From NCBI RefSeq assembly GCF_014635885.1, contig NZ_BMDR01000001.1, positions 186,001 to 250,000 of the forward strand: a stretch of 64,000 bases of DNA, read 5' to 3'. The stretch is from Acinetobacter vivianii. GTDB taxonomy: Bacteria > Pseudomonadota > Gammaproteobacteria > Pseudomonadales > Moraxellaceae. A program made the translations under genes and the position numbers. Below, one piece after another: positions 25,585 through 35,331 of this stretch (the first letter of the stretch is position 1; every line of letters starts with the position of its first letter). The notes beneath the pieces were generated by a model. It did not search any database. It was given only the letters and a program-made list of their open reading frames with translations, and was not told the DNA's origin.

Positions 25585-25591
25585 ATTTCTA

Positions 25592-26116
25592 TCAAGCAAA
25601 ATGATTGGTATTGATGAGTGACTGCTCTAATTCTTGTGTTGCTTTACGGCCTTGTAGCTGTAGAGTAATACTATGAATTAAACCTGTCCATGTTTCATTC
25701 GGTTCCCAGATCTGATGTAGTAATTCTTGTGCAGTCGGTAGATCCATATTGAGATAAAACTGACGATATAAGTACATTAAGCTACTGACACGTGTATTTT
25801 CAGTGCAATGCAGCCAAACGATCTCGTTTTGAACCAAATGGTCAATTAAGTCCAGAATTAATAAACATTGCTCAGAGCAAGGTACGTCCCAGTCAATTGG
25901 AATGTGAATATAGTTTAGACCTAAATCCAGACAGATTTGATCCTGATTCGCTAAATAGCGTTCTGATTTGCTGGTCGCAAGGTTAATGACCGTACTGCAA
26001 CCATATTCCTTAATCTGTTGTAATTGCTCGGCTGTTGGTTGAGCTGAGCTAAACAGATGCTCATGCACCAAAGAAAAACTTGGTATTTGAGATAATGCTT
26101 GTTCGAGTGAAGTCAT
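25592..26116 (-). CDS. Protein tyrosine phosphatase-like protein
   Basis: A 174-residue protein related to the dual-specificity/DUF442-type phosphatases: a beta strand with INLATSKSE, then a phosphate loop WLHCTENTRVS. The loop is C104-x4-R109, one residue shorter than the canonical C-x5-R, so catalysis cannot be assumed, although a shortened loop also occurs in some bacterial homologues. The gene stands alone, ending at a shared hairpin. Cytoplasmic, with no signal peptide. Substrate unknown. Confidence 0.72.
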   Translation of the reverse strand: MTSLEQALSQIPSFSLVHEHLFSSAQPTAEQLQQIKEYGCSTVINLATSKSERYLANQDQICLDLGLNYIHIPIDWDVPCSEQCLLILDLIDHLVQNEIVWLHCTENTRVSSLMYLYRQFYLNMDLPTAQELLHQIWEPNETWTGLIHSITLQLQGRKATQELEQSLINTNHFA

Positions 26117-26226
26117 AACGTCCGCTGTGTGTTGAGTGAGGTTCTCATATGATGAGAAACTTATTCTAAAGGGCTTAGCTTACTATAAGTGTTTTTATTT
26201 CAGTGTTCAATTTAAAGCGCACAAAT

Positions 26227-26257
26227 AAAAACAGCATCAAAAGATGCTGTTTTTTTA
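26227..26257 (-). terminator. Intrinsic terminator after argF
   Basis: AACAGCATC and GATGCTGTT, flanked by A and T runs, form a 12-bp stem (26227-26238 with 26243-26254) with a 4-base loop, just past the argF stop. Confidence 0.93.
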
Positions 26258-26261
26258 TCAC

Positions 26262-27182
26262 TTAATCTTTCTTAAGATTCTCATTGAGTAAGAATTCCAT
26301 CAATGCTTTCTGAGCATGCAGGCGATTTTCAGCTTCATCCCAAACCACAGCATTTTTATGGTCAAGCATGTTTTCTGAAATTTCTTCACCACGGTGTGCT
26401 GGTAAGCAGTGCATGAAGAGGCAATCAGGATGCGCTAAGTCCATGAGTTTTTCATTAACTTGGAAATCTGAGAAAGCTTTCTCGCGTAACTTCTGTTCTT
26501 CTTCCTGTCCCATGCTTGCCCATACATCTGTGACGATCAGGTCGGCATTGACAGCGGCATCTTCTGCTTTATTGAATACTTCTGCACAATCTGCAAATTC
26601 AGCTAAAAATTCAGGTTTTGGTTCATAGCCTTCAGGTGAAGCAATTTTAAGTTTAAAGCCCATCATATGTGCAGCTTCAATATATGAGTTACACATATTG
26701 TTGCCATCACCAATCCATGCAACCGTTTTGCCTTCGATGCTACCGCGGTGTTCCTGAAAAGTTTGTAAGTCAGCGAGTAGCTGGCAAGGGTGGTGATCAT
26801 CGGTCAGACCGTTGATGACTGGAACTTTTGAATATGATGCAAAACGTTCGACGATGTCATGTCCGAAAGTACGGATCATCACGATATCCAGCATACTTGA
26901 AATAACACGAGCTGAGTCTTCAATTGGCTCACCACGTCCTAATTGTGTATCACGTGGAGAAAGGAAGATCGCGCTACCACCGAATTGGCAAATACCCGCT
27001 TCAAAAGAAATACGTGTACGTGTACTCGATTTCTCGAAAATCATTCCTAAAACTTTACCTGCAAACGGTTGGTACACCGTATGACTATGTTGCATGCGTT
27101 TGAGTTCTTGTGCACGATCTAAAATGCGTTGCAGTTCTAGTGTGGATAGGTCACGTAAAGTTAGGAAATGCCGAAGCGCCAT
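26262..27182 (-). CDS. argF: Ornithine carbamoyltransferase
   Basis: A 306-residue anabolic OTCase that makes citrulline from ornithine and carbamoyl phosphate in arginine synthesis. The carbamoyl phosphate loop is STRTR at residues 53-57, with FGGSAIFL and [11 protein letters not shown] downstream. The ornithine-binding SMG loop (WASMGQ) and the catalytic HCLPA are present. An in-frame GTG at 27194 lacks a ribosome binding site, whereas ATG 27182 has GGGAG 6 bases before it. Transcribed alone and followed by a strong terminator. Confidence 0.96.
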   Translation of the reverse strand: MALRHFLTLRDLSTLELQRILDRAQELKRMQHSHTVYQPFAGKVLGMIFEKSSTRTRISFEAGICQFGGSAIFLSPRDTQLGRGEPIEDSARVISSMLDIVMIRTFGHDIVERFASYSKVPVINGLTDDHHPCQLLADLQTFQEHRGSIEGKTVAWIGDGNNMCNSYIEAAHMMGFKLKIASPEGYEPKPEFLAEFADCAEVFNKAEDAAVNADLIVTDVWASMGQEEEQKLREKAFSDFQVNEKLMDLAHPDCLFMHCLPAHRGEEISENMLDHKNAVVWDEAENRLHAQKALMEFLLNENLKKD

Positions 27183-27294
27183 AGCTACTCCCACAATAAT
27201 TATTGAGAAAAATCAATAATTAATTGTTGTTTGACGAGTGGTGGATAAAAAAGAATTGACTACTATACTATAGGTTCAAGAAAATGCAAAAGAA

Positions 27295-27936
27295 TTAGAC
27301 CTTTTGATGAGCCTTTAAAAACAAGTCTACAGAATAGTTAATATAATCAATGATTTCGATATCGTTTTCTGGCACATCAAGCCCCATGAGATTGCGCCAT
27401 TCGACATCTCTTAGCGTACCAAAATACATCATTGCAGAAAATTTAGGTTGAGCACAGAAAATTTCATTGTTGTTATGTGCATGCTCTAGTGCATAGGCAA
27501 TGGTGTTTTGAATATTGAGAGCGCATTGATTATAGAAATAATGAGCGAGCTGGATATCTTTTTGTGATTGTTCAGTAAACATGCGCATAAAAGCAATATT
27601 TTCAGGCTGAATAATATGCTGATAAAAACGATGCAGTGTCTGGGTCAGGTAGGCTCTTAAATCAGTTTTTTCTGGAACATAAGGCAAACATACTCCTTGA
27701 AAGAAAACTTCCCGACGATAATCACAAATCGCGGTAAACAGACCTTCTTTATTGCCAAAATATTTATAAATAGAGGTTTTTGAGCCACCCGCATGATTGA
27801 CAATATCATCCAGAGAAACCGCTTCATAACCTTTCTCAAGAAATAAATCGGTTGCGCACAATAATAGGGCAAGGCGACGTTCATGTCCTCGACGGGTTTG
27901 CGGTTTACTACAGCTTGGATAACAAAGATCGGTCAT
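27295..27936 (-). CDS. TetR/AcrR-family transcriptional regulator
   Basis: A 213-residue regulator. The N-terminal helix-turn-helix is SLDDIVNHAGGSKTSIYKYFGNKEGLF (residues about 40-66), the classic TetR signature, followed by an all-helical ligand domain. The ligand and targets are unknown. It lies 112 bases upstream of argF on the same strand with no terminator between, but a functional link is not evident. It is 140 bases downstream of ntrC, from which it is separated by a terminator. Confidence 0.9.
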   Translation of the reverse strand: MTDLCYPSCSKPQTRRGHERRLALLLCATDLFLEKGYEAVSLDDIVNHAGGSKTSIYKYFGNKEGLFTAICDYRREVFFQGVCLPYVPEKTDLRAYLTQTLHRFYQHIIQPENIAFMRMFTEQSQKDIQLAHYFYNQCALNIQNTIAYALEHAHNNNEIFCAQPKFSAMMYFGTLRDVEWRNLMGLDVPENDIEIIDYINYSVDLFLKAHQKV

Positions 27937-28036
27937 TATTTACTTTTGGGATGTTGGGGTGCTACTAGTATAACAAAAACCATATCTATTGTATGACTAT
28001 GAAATTTAGCTATGTTTCAAAAGATCTCAAAATGTT

Positions 28037-28066
28037 AAAAAAGCGAGTCATTTCGACTCGCTTTTT
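28037..28066 (-). terminator. Intrinsic terminator after ntrC
   Basis: AAAAAGCGAGTC and GACTCGCTTTTT form a 12-bp perfect stem around a 5-base loop; both strands carry a T run. It lies 9 bases past the ntrC stop codon. Confidence 0.93.
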
Positions 28067-28074
28067 GGTGTTAT

Positions 28075-29568
28075 TTAAGCAGAGCGGCTTTCTTCCTCTT
28101 CATCGTCATCTGTTGAGTCCATACCCAGTTCTTTCAATTTCCGAGTCAGGGTATTACGGCCCCAGCCTAAAAGTTCAGCTGCATGACGTTTACGGCCGCG
28201 CGTTTGTTGTAGGGCTGCATTAATCAGCGTACGTTCAAACATTGGAGTGGCGATATCAAGAATCTTCATTTCGCCATTTTTAAGTTTCTGGATTGCCCAT
28301 TGACCTAATAACTCATCCCAATGATGAACTGCGATACGTTCAACTAAAGCAGGACTGGTATTTGATGCTGCTTGACTATCACTTGTCTTTTGGACAGAGG
28401 CTTGTTTCAGTTCAGCAGGTAGGTCTTCAGGATAAACCTCACGTCCCGTGATCATCACTGTTAACCAACGACAAGTATTCTCTAATTGACGAACATTTCC
28501 GGGCCAAGGGAGTTGCTGCATATAATCAGTGGTTTCAGTACGTAAGATTTTTGGACTGACACCAAGCTCTTTACCTGCACGTGCCAAGAAATGCTGTGCC
28601 AGCATTGGGATGTCTTCGCTACGGTGAGACAGTTTTGGAATGTGAATTCGAATCACATTCAAACGATGATAAAGGTCTTCACGGAAGCGGCCTTCATTTA
28701 CCAGTTTCTCTAGATCTTGATGGGTTGCTGCAACGATACGTACATCCACCTTAACAGGGATATGTCCGCCAACACGGTAGAATTCACCATCGGCCAAAAC
28801 ACGAAGTAAACGTGTTTGGGTTTCAAAGGGCATATCACCGATTTCATCAAGGAATAAAGTACCGCCATTGGCTTGTTCAAAACGACCTTGATGTTGCGTA
28901 TTGGCGCCTGTAAATGCACCTTTTTCATGACCAAATAATTCGGTTTCGATCAGGTCTTTTGGAATTGCTGCCATATTTAGCGCAATAAATGGTTTGGCGC
29001 GTCGAGGTGAGTGCTTATGTAAGGCGTGAGCAACTAACTCTTTACCTGTACCCGATTCACCATTAATCAATACGGTAATATGTGATTGTGACAAGCGACC
29101 GATAGCACGGAAAACTTCCTGCATGGCAGGCGATTCACCGATGATTTCAGTCGACTGTAATGGAGAAGCCGCTTTGGTGGCTTCTTGTTGCTGTAACTTA
29201 TTAATATGCAAAATTGCACGATTAACCAGCGCTAATGCTTCATCAATATCAAAAGGCTTCGGTAAATATTCAAATGCACCTGTTTGATAACTTGAGACAG
29301 CAGACTCTAAATCAGAGTGTGCGGTCATAATAATGACAGGTAAGTCAGGATGAGTATTCTTCACTTTAGAAAGGAAAGTTAAGCCATCAATCCCGGGCAT
29401 ACGAATGTCCGTCAGAATGACATCTGGTGCATCCTCATGTAAGCGTTCAAGCGCAGTTTGGGCTTCTTCAAAGTTGGTGACATCGAAACCTTCTTCTTTA
29501 AAGGTTTTTTCCAGTACCCAACGCATGGCACGATCGTCATCTATTACCCAAATTTTATTTCGTGACAT
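28075..29568 (-). CDS. ntrC: Nitrogen regulation response regulator NtrC
   Basis: A 497-residue sigma-54 activator with three domains. The receiver (1-120) has an acidic pocket D10-D11-D12 and phosphoacceptor D54 in TDIRMPG. The AAA+ domain (about 145-380) has Walker A GESGTGKE and the sigma-54-contacting GAFTGA loop. The C-terminal Fis-type helix-turn-helix is AAELLGWGRNTLTRKLKELG. Phosphorylated by NtrB under nitrogen limitation, it activates nitrogen-assimilation genes. The start overlaps ntrB by 14 bases. glnA, often next to ntrBC, is not adjacent here. Confidence 0.95.
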   Translation of the reverse strand: MSRNKIWVIDDDRAMRWVLEKTFKEEGFDVTNFEEAQTALERLHEDAPDVILTDIRMPGIDGLTFLSKVKNTHPDLPVIIMTAHSDLESAVSSYQTGAFEYLPKPFDIDEALALVNRAILHINKLQQQEATKAASPLQSTEIIGESPAMQEVFRAIGRLSQSHITVLINGESGTGKELVAHALHKHSPRRAKPFIALNMAAIPKDLIETELFGHEKGAFTGANTQHQGRFEQANGGTLFLDEIGDMPFETQTRLLRVLADGEFYRVGGHIPVKVDVRIVAATHQDLEKLVNEGRFREDLYHRLNVIRIHIPKLSHRSEDIPMLAQHFLARAGKELGVSPKILRTETTDYMQQLPWPGNVRQLENTCRWLTVMITGREVYPEDLPAELKQASVQKTSDSQAASNTSPALVERIAVHHWDELLGQWAIQKLKNGEMKILDIATPMFERTLINAALQQTRGRKRHAAELLGWGRNTLTRKLKELGMDSTDDDEEEESRSA

Positions 29569-30664
29569 GGTTTAACTCCCAAGGTAGATATAAGCTAAAT
29601 ACGGTTTTTCCTGGAACTGATTGACATTCAATCATTCCGTTATGTTGATGCATAATATTTTGAGCAATACTGAGTCCCAGTCCTGTACCTTTGGCACGTC
29701 CTGTGACTAAAGGATAGAAAACAGATTCCAGAATACTTTCAGGAACTCCGGGGCCATTGTCTTCAATATCAATACGCACGGTTGAACGATTGAGAACGCC
29801 GTTAATCGTGACTAGACGCTGGATGCGGGTTCTCAACACCAGCTCTGGTTCTGAGTCGGTAAAAAAGTCTTTATTTTCGGTCATGGCTTGCACAGCATTG
29901 ACACTGATGTTGAGCATGACCTGAATCAGTTGATCACGGTCTGCCATGACATCAGGTAAGGAAAGATCATAATCGCGGGTAATCTTAATTTTCTTTTTTG
30001 TCTGGTTGGCAATTAACGAGCGAACACGTTCCAGTGGCTCATGTACATTGACATGTTCATAGCTCGGTAATTGACGTGAGCCGAGCATCGTATCCGCCAG
30101 ATTGGTCAAACGATCGACTTCACTAATAATAATGTCGGTAAATTCACCATAGCGATCATCATTTAAACTACGTGCCAGTAATTGCGTCGCACCACGGATA
30201 CCTGCTAACGGGTTTTTAATTTCATGTGCCACACCACGCACTAACTGACGAGCCACTTGATGCTGTTGAACCAGATTTTCTTCTTTCGAAATTTTCAACA
30301 TACGGTCAATCGGGTTGAGTTCAATCAATAAAAGAGGGTGATAGCTTTTGCCCGCATTCAGTTGAGATGCGGTATAGTCAACATGAATCGCTTTAAAGTT
30401 AACATTAATGACCGCTTCGCGACGGGTGTAGTGTTGTCCACTTTCCAAAGTGTTTAATAAAGCTTCATGTGTGTTGAATGTGTCGTCGTGTGCATGTAAC
30501 AAGTTAAGAACAGGCTGACCCGATGCACGCAGCAAACTGATATCAAATAATGCTTCACAAGCAGAATTTAAATAAAAAATATTAAGCTGACTATCGACCA
30601 GTAAAATGGCAGTGCTCAAATTATCTACTAAGAGTCGATAGTCGATAATGTTCTGTTGATCCAT
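29555..30664 (-). CDS. ntrB: Nitrogen regulation sensor kinase NtrB
   Basis: A 369-residue cytoplasmic histidine kinase. It has an N-terminal PAS domain (about 5-110), a dimerisation/phosphoacceptor domain with H147 in GVAHEIKNPLAGIRGATQLL, and a HATPase domain with DNGPGVP and GTGLGLSIAQNI. It has no membrane helix, as expected for NtrB, whose activity is set by PII protein and glutamine status. It is the first gene of ntrBC and is divergent from rimO across a 328-base gap. Confidence 0.94.
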   Translation of the reverse strand: MDQQNIIDYRLLVDNLSTAILLVDSQLNIFYLNSACEALFDISLLRASGQPVLNLLHAHDDTFNTHEALLNTLESGQHYTRREAVINVNFKAIHVDYTASQLNAGKSYHPLLLIELNPIDRMLKISKEENLVQQHQVARQLVRGVAHEIKNPLAGIRGATQLLARSLNDDRYGEFTDIIISEVDRLTNLADTMLGSRQLPSYEHVNVHEPLERVRSLIANQTKKKIKITRDYDLSLPDVMADRDQLIQVMLNISVNAVQAMTENKDFFTDSEPELVLRTRIQRLVTINGVLNRSTVRIDIEDNGPGVPESILESVFYPLVTGRAKGTGLGLSIAQNIMHQHNGMIECQSVPGKTVFSLYLPWELNHVTK

Positions 30665-30992
30665 TTGTGAATCATCCTGTTTTAAAATGGCGCAATAAAT
30701 ATAAATTTTAATGAATAGCCATTAACTTCTAAAATGTATTTTATGCAAAATACAAGCCAACTTTGTATTAATGAAATTTCAACAACTTAATTTTAAAAAA
30801 AGGGATTTATGCAGTATTTTTCACATACATGCAGTGATTTCAATAAATTATTATGTTCCAAAATAGTGCGCTTGTGGATTTTATTTAAAATTTTGGTCGT
30901 ATTTTGGTGCATTACACAAAGAGATGGCTTTGCAGCTATGCGTAAGCCAAGAAAAGTCATACAATACGCCGATTCAAGTGGAGCGCAGATTC
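30665..30992. other. Intergenic region between ntrB and rimO
   Basis: 328 bases holding divergent promoters. A reading frame with AGGG before ATG 30809 runs into rimO in another frame and is not convincing. A TTTTGGTGCA (about 30902-30911) resembles half of an NtrC site, but I see no matched second half and no sigma-54 promoter. Confidence 0.4.
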
Positions 30993-32336
30993 ATGAAGAC
31001 CCCCAAAGTCGGTTTTGTATCTTTAGGTTGTCCTAAGGCATTGGTAGATTCTGAACGAATTTTAACTCAGTTAAAGACTGAAGGTTATCAAGTTGCATCA
31101 GATTATGATGGTGCGGATCTGGTCGTTGTAAATACCTGTGGTTTTATTGAATCTGCAGTACAAGAGTCTTTAGACGCGATTGGCGAAGCCATGAGCGAAA
31201 ATGGCCGAGTCATCGTTACAGGCTGTTTAGGTAAAGACGAAGACAAAATTCGCCAGATGCACCCAAATGTTCTTAAAGTTACAGGTGCAGCAGCCTATCA
31301 AGATGTAATGGAAGCAGTACATGAATATGTACCAGCACCGCCAAAACACAACCCATTTATTGATTTAGTCCCTGAGCAAGGTGTTCGCTTAACACCAAAG
31401 CATTATGCTTATTTAAAAATCTCGGAAGGCTGTAATCACCGTTGTACATTCTGCATTATCCCAAGTATGCGTGGCGACCTTGTGTCTCGTCCGGTCGGAA
31501 AAGTGCTGGATGAAGCTGCTGCATTAAAACGTGCCGGTGTAAAAGAAATTCTGGTCATTTCTCAGGATACCTCTGCTTATGGTGTAGACACCAAATATAA
31601 GCTGGATTTCTGGAATGGTCAGCCTGTTAAAACCAAATTCTATGACATGTGTGAAGCCCTTGGTCAGTTAGGCATCTGGGTGCGTTTACATTACGTTTAT
31701 CCATATCCACACGTTGATGCTGCGATTGATTTGATGGCGCAGGGCAAAATCCTGCCATATTTAGATATTCCTTTTCAGCATGCCAGTCCGCGCATTTTAA
31801 AATTGATGAAGCGACCAGCTCATAGTGAAAATACCTTAGAGCGCCTTAAATTGTGGCGTGAAAAATGCCCTGAATTGGTGATTCGTTCAACATTCGTGGT
31901 AGGTTTCCCTGGTGAAACTGAAGAAGATTTCCAAATTTTGCTGGAATGGTTAAAAGAAGCGCAGTTAGATCGTGTCGGCTGCTTTACCTATTCACCAGTT
32001 GAAGGTGCAACTGCAAACGATCTTCCTGATCATGTGCCAGAAGAGATCAAACAAGAGCGTTATGAACGCTTCATGGAAGTGCAACAAGCCATTTCAGCAG
32101 CAAAACTACAAAAGCGTATTGGTCAGAAAATGACGGTGCTGGTTGATAGTCTGGAAGATGAATTCCCAGTTGCTGTTGCCCGTTCTTATGCAGATGCGCC
32201 AGAAATTGATGGCAACGTTTTTGTTGAAGATATCGATAAGAGCGTGATTAAAGCAGGTGATTTGCTTGAAGTCGAAATTACCGATGCAGATGAATACGAT
32301 TTATTTGCAAAGTTAATCCAGATTAAATCTGCTTGA
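30993..32336 (+). CDS. rimO: Ribosomal protein S12 methylthiotransferase
   Basis: A 447-residue radical-SAM enzyme that methylthiolates Asp88 of ribosomal protein S12. The N-terminal MTTase domain begins [16 protein letters not shown] (Cys13), typical of RimO rather than MiaB. The SAM cluster is C147-x3-C151-x2-C154 in [12 protein letters not shown]. The C-terminal TRAM domain is present (about 375-447). An upstream open frame exists, but ATG 30993 begins the conserved domain and follows GTGGAG. It is 52 bases before pyrH. Confidence 0.95.
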   Translation: MKTPKVGFVSLGCPKALVDSERILTQLKTEGYQVASDYDGADLVVVNTCGFIESAVQESLDAIGEAMSENGRVIVTGCLGKDEDKIRQMHPNVLKVTGAAAYQDVMEAVHEYVPAPPKHNPFIDLVPEQGVRLTPKHYAYLKISEGCNHRCTFCIIPSMRGDLVSRPVGKVLDEAAALKRAGVKEILVISQDTSAYGVDTKYKLDFWNGQPVKTKFYDMCEALGQLGIWVRLHYVYPYPHVDAAIDLMAQGKILPYLDIPFQHASPRILKLMKRPAHSENTLERLKLWREKCPELVIRSTFVVGFPGETEEDFQILLEWLKEAQLDRVGCFTYSPVEGATANDLPDHVPEEIKQERYERFMEVQQAISAAKLQKRIGQKMTVLVDSLEDEFPVAVARSYADAPEIDGNVFVEDIDKSVIKAGDLLEVEITDADEYDLFAKLIQIKSA

Positions 32337-32388
32337 TGTTGAATTAAATTTAAGAAAATTTTGAGATTGGTCGGTTTGGAGTAAAAGT

Positions 32389-33117
32389 ATGTCAGCTTCT
32401 AAAAATCCACGTTATGCACGAATTTTGCTAAAGCTTTCTGGTGAAGCTTTGGCAGGTAATAAAGATATGGGTATCGATGCCCAAGTATTAGATCAAATGT
32501 CACTTTCAATTGCTCACTTGGTAGGTTTGGGTGTGCAAGTGGGTATCGTTGTTGGTGGTGGTAACTTATACCGCGGTAGCCAGCTACAAAAAGACGGTCT
32601 GGTTGGACGTGTAACAGGCGACCAGATGGGCATGTTGGCGACTGTGATGAACGGTTTGGCAATGCGTGATGCATTGGTGCGCCGTAATATCAAAACACGT
32701 TTAATGTCAGCATTGTCGATTGGTACGGTTGTTGAACCATACTCAAGCCGCGATGCGATCCGTCATTTAAGCCAAGGTGAAGTGTGTGTCTTTGTTGCTG
32801 GTACAGGCAACCCATTCTTTACTACAGATACCGCAGCTTGCTTGCGTGGTATCGAGATCGAAGCGAACCTGATCTTGAAAGCGACCAAAGTTGATGGCGT
32901 TTATAACAAAGATCCAAGCAAATACGATGATGCGGTTAAATATGACAATTTAACTTTCGATCAAGTACTTGATGAAAAGCTTGGCGTGATGGATCTTACG
33001 GCAATTTGTTTGTGTCGTGACCACAATGTGCCATTACAAGTTTTTGATATGAACAAATCTGGTGCATTACTTTCTGTGGTAATGGGCGAAAAAGAGGGTA
33101 CTCACGTTACTAATTAA
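32389..33117 (+). CDS. pyrH: UMP kinase
   Basis: A 242-residue hexameric UMP kinase of the amino acid kinase family. It makes UDP for nucleotide and cell-envelope synthesis and is regulated by GTP and UTP. Family landmarks are [11 protein letters not shown] at the N-terminus, [12 protein letters not shown] and [17 protein letters not shown]. Followed by frr after 77 bases, the common bacterial pyrH-frr order. rpsB and tsf, which precede pyrH in many relatives, are not here; rimO is instead. Confidence 0.96.
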   Translation: MSASKNPRYARILLKLSGEALAGNKDMGIDAQVLDQMSLSIAHLVGLGVQVGIVVGGGNLYRGSQLQKDGLVGRVTGDQMGMLATVMNGLAMRDALVRRNIKTRLMSALSIGTVVEPYSSRDAIRHLSQGEVCVFVAGTGNPFFTTDTAACLRGIEIEANLILKATKVDGVYNKDPSKYDDAVKYDNLTFDQVLDEKLGVMDLTAICLCRDHNVPLQVFDMNKSGALLSVVMGEKEGTHVTN

Positions 33118-33194
33118 TGTACGTGAGCCATAAAGCTCTTTATACTAATGTTTAAATATTTTGTAATACCTAATGAATAAGTAAGGAAGATCAT

Positions 33195-33749
33195 ATGATT
33201 AACGATCTCAAACAAGATAGCGAACAGCGCATGCAGAAGTCGCTTGACTCTTTAGAGTTGGGCTTTGCCAAAGTTCGTACAGGTCGTGCGCACCCATCTA
33301 TTTTAAATGGTGTGATGGTTTCTTACTACGGCTCTGATGTTCCGTTGAATCAAGTCGCAAATATCGGGCTTGAAGATTCACGTACGCTGTTGGTTCAACC
33401 ATTTGAACGTTCAATGGTTGCTGCGATAGATAAAGCGATTCGTGAAGCAGGTTTGGGCTTGAACCCTATTACTGCTGATGCAATCCGTGTACCAATGGCT
33501 GCGTTAACAGAAGAAACTCGTCGTGATATGCAAAAAGTTGCACGTGCAGAAGCTGAAAATGCCAAAGTTGCGATTCGTAACATTCGTCGCGATGTATTAG
33601 GTGATCTCAAAGCATTATTGAAAGAAAAAGAAATTTCTGAAGATGATGATCGTCGTGCATCAGATGATATTCAGAAAATCACTGATAAATATGTTGCAGA
33701 GGTTGATAAACGTCTTGCAGCAAAAGAAGCAGAATTGATGAAGGTCTGA
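33195..33749 (+). CDS. frr: Ribosome recycling factor
   Basis: A 184-residue RRF that, with EF-G, splits post-termination ribosomes. Conserved [14 protein letters not shown] and [23 protein letters not shown] are visible, along with the long helical bundle (KLVEIR-equivalent, here RNIRRD). Length is standard (185 in E. coli). A ribosome binding site AAGGAAGATC precedes ATG 33195. Followed 5 bases later by uppS. Confidence 0.97.
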   Translation: MINDLKQDSEQRMQKSLDSLELGFAKVRTGRAHPSILNGVMVSYYGSDVPLNQVANIGLEDSRTLLVQPFERSMVAAIDKAIREAGLGLNPITADAIRVPMAALTEETRRDMQKVARAEAENAKVAIRNIRRDVLGDLKALLKEKEISEDDDRRASDDIQKITDKYVAEVDKRLAAKEAELMKV

Positions 33750-33754
33750 TTTTT

Positions 33755-34504
33755 ATGACCTCGCAAGAAGAACAGCTTCTTCCTCAACATGTTGCCATCA
33801 TTATGGATGGCAACAATCGTTTTGCCAAAAAAAATCAAATGCAAAAAGGCGATGGGCATCGTGAAGGCAAAAATGTCTTGGATCCGATTGTCGAGCATTG
33901 CAAGAAAGTTGGCATTCGCGCTTTAACCGTTTTTGCATTTTCAAGCGAAAACTGGAACCGTCCCCAATACGAAGTTGATTTGTTAATGAAATTGTTGGAA
34001 GAAACAATTCATGAGCAACTGCCGCGTATGGAAAAGTTCAATATTGCACTACGTTTTATTGGTGACCGTTCTCGGTTGTCTAATGAATTGCGTGATTTGA
34101 TGCAATATGCCGAGCAAAAAACAGCAGCCTACAGCTCTATGACACTGACCATTGCGATTAGCTATGGTGGAATGTGGGATATGGCGCAAGCTGCGAAAAT
34201 GATTGCTCAGGATGCGCTTGCAGGAAAGCTTCAAGCAGATCAGATAAATGTTGATTTATTTGATAAATATGTCAGTCTAAATGATCTTCCAGCTGTTGAT
34301 TTATTGATCCGTACAGGTGGGGATTATCGTTTGTCTAACTTCTTACTCTGGCAAGCTGCTTATGCAGAATTGTATTTTACCGATACTTTGTGGCCAGAAT
34401 TTACCATAGAAGAGCTAGATCATGCCTTTCGTGTTTTTTCAGGACGTGAACGACGCTTTGGCAAGACATCAGAACAGATTCAACAAGCGAAAATAGAGAA
34501 TTAA
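33755..34504 (+). CDS. uppS: Undecaprenyl diphosphate synthase
   Basis: A 249-residue cis-prenyltransferase that makes the C55 lipid carrier for peptidoglycan and surface polysaccharides. The substrate loop reads IMDGNNRFAKK instead of the usual IMDGNGRWA, and the C-terminal signature reads RTGGDYRLSNFLLWQ; the catalytic aspartate and binding arginines are kept. FSSENWNRP is standard. It starts 5 bases after frr, whose 3' end supplies the ribosome binding site, and is 2 bases from cdsA, so expression is coupled. Confidence 0.94.
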   Translation: MTSQEEQLLPQHVAIIMDGNNRFAKKNQMQKGDGHREGKNVLDPIVEHCKKVGIRALTVFAFSSENWNRPQYEVDLLMKLLEETIHEQLPRMEKFNIALRFIGDRSRLSNELRDLMQYAEQKTAAYSSMTLTIAISYGGMWDMAQAAKMIAQDALAGKLQADQINVDLFDKYVSLNDLPAVDLLIRTGGDYRLSNFLLWQAAYAELYFTDTLWPEFTIEELDHAFRVFSGRERRFGKTSEQIQQAKIEN

Positions 34505-34506
34505 TA

Positions 34507-35331
34507 ATGTTAGAGCGGATTATTACCGCATTGGTGTTAGTTGCTGTTGTTTTAAGTTGCATGTTTGCAACGCAATCACATTATCCAATGTTTATGCTTA
34601 TGATTTTAGCTGCGGGGGTTGCAGGCTACGAATGGTTTAAGCTTATGCCACGTAGTGTAACCGCTGTTTCAAAGCCGAAGGCTTGGGTATATGGTGGCTG
34701 TGTTGCAGCAGTATCAACACTTGCATTATTTTTTGATGATGTTGCTCTTTTACTTTGGGCAGCATCAATTCTCACATGGTTGGGCAGCATCTATTGGGTC
34801 AAGAATTATCCTGAATCGGACAATTGGTACAATCCATCCCTCTATATCATCGGATTTATCCTGATTTCTGCTGCGGTAACTTCACTTTATGCCGTTTGGC
34901 ATAGCTCACCGTGGTGGCTGATGTATTTGTTCCTGCTGGTTTGGGGAGCGGATAGTGGTGCTTATTTTGTTGGTCGTAAGTTTGGTAAGAAAAAACTTGC
35001 ACCTTCTGTTAGCCCGAATAAATCAGTGGAAGGTTTATATGGCGGTATTGCGACAACGGTTATCATTATGCTGGTTGTGCAATATTTCTATTTAAACTTA
35101 ACCGCAATACAGCTAATCTTATTCTTAATTCTTTCGATCATTACTGTGTTCGCATCAGTGCTGGGTGACTTGTTTGAATCCATGATTAAGCGCCGTGCTG
35201 GAATTAAAGATTCCGGGCGTGTACTGCCGGGACATGGTGGTGTGCTTGATCGTATTGATTCTTTACTTGCTGCCGCACCGATTTTTGCAACAGGTATGTA
35301 TATATTAAAACTTATTGGTGTAGATCTTTAA
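34507..35331 (+). CDS. cdsA: Phosphatidate cytidylyltransferase
   Basis: A 274-residue inner-membrane enzyme that makes CDP-diacylglycerol, the branch point of phospholipid synthesis. It has about eight hydrophobic helices. The catalytic signature near the C-terminus contains SMIKRRAGIKDSGRVLPGHGG and DRIDSLL, and the preceding DSGAYFVGRKFGKKKLAPSVSPNKS is also conserved. The stop is immediately followed by the dxr ATG. Confidence 0.95.
   Translation: MLERIITALVLVAVVLSCMFATQSHYPMFMLMILAAGVAGYEWFKLMPRSVTAVSKPKAWVYGGCVAAVSTLALFFDDVALLLWAASILTWLGSIYWVKNYPESDNWYNPSLYIIGFILISAAVTSLYAVWHSSPWWLMYLFLLVWGADSGAYFVGRKFGKKKLAPSVSPNKSVEGLYGGIATTVIIMLVVQYFYLNLTAIQLILFLILSIITVFASVLGDLFESMIKRRAGIKDSGRVLPGHGGVLDRIDSLLAAAPIFATGMYILKLIGVDL

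Noticed and set aside
27993..28223. 76-aa plus-strand frame over the ntrC 3' end
   Set aside because: It runs antisense to ntrC and through its terminator, with no domain.
30900..30960. NtrC site and sigma-54 promoter before rimO
   Set aside because: Only a half-site-like TTTTGGTGCA is visible, and no GG-N10-GC promoter with correct spacing.
30809..31036. 75-aa reading frame with AGGG upstream, between ntrB and rimO
   Set aside because: It overlaps the start of rimO by 44 bases in another frame, shows no domain and has irregular composition. The AT-rich leader and chance ribosome binding site explain it.
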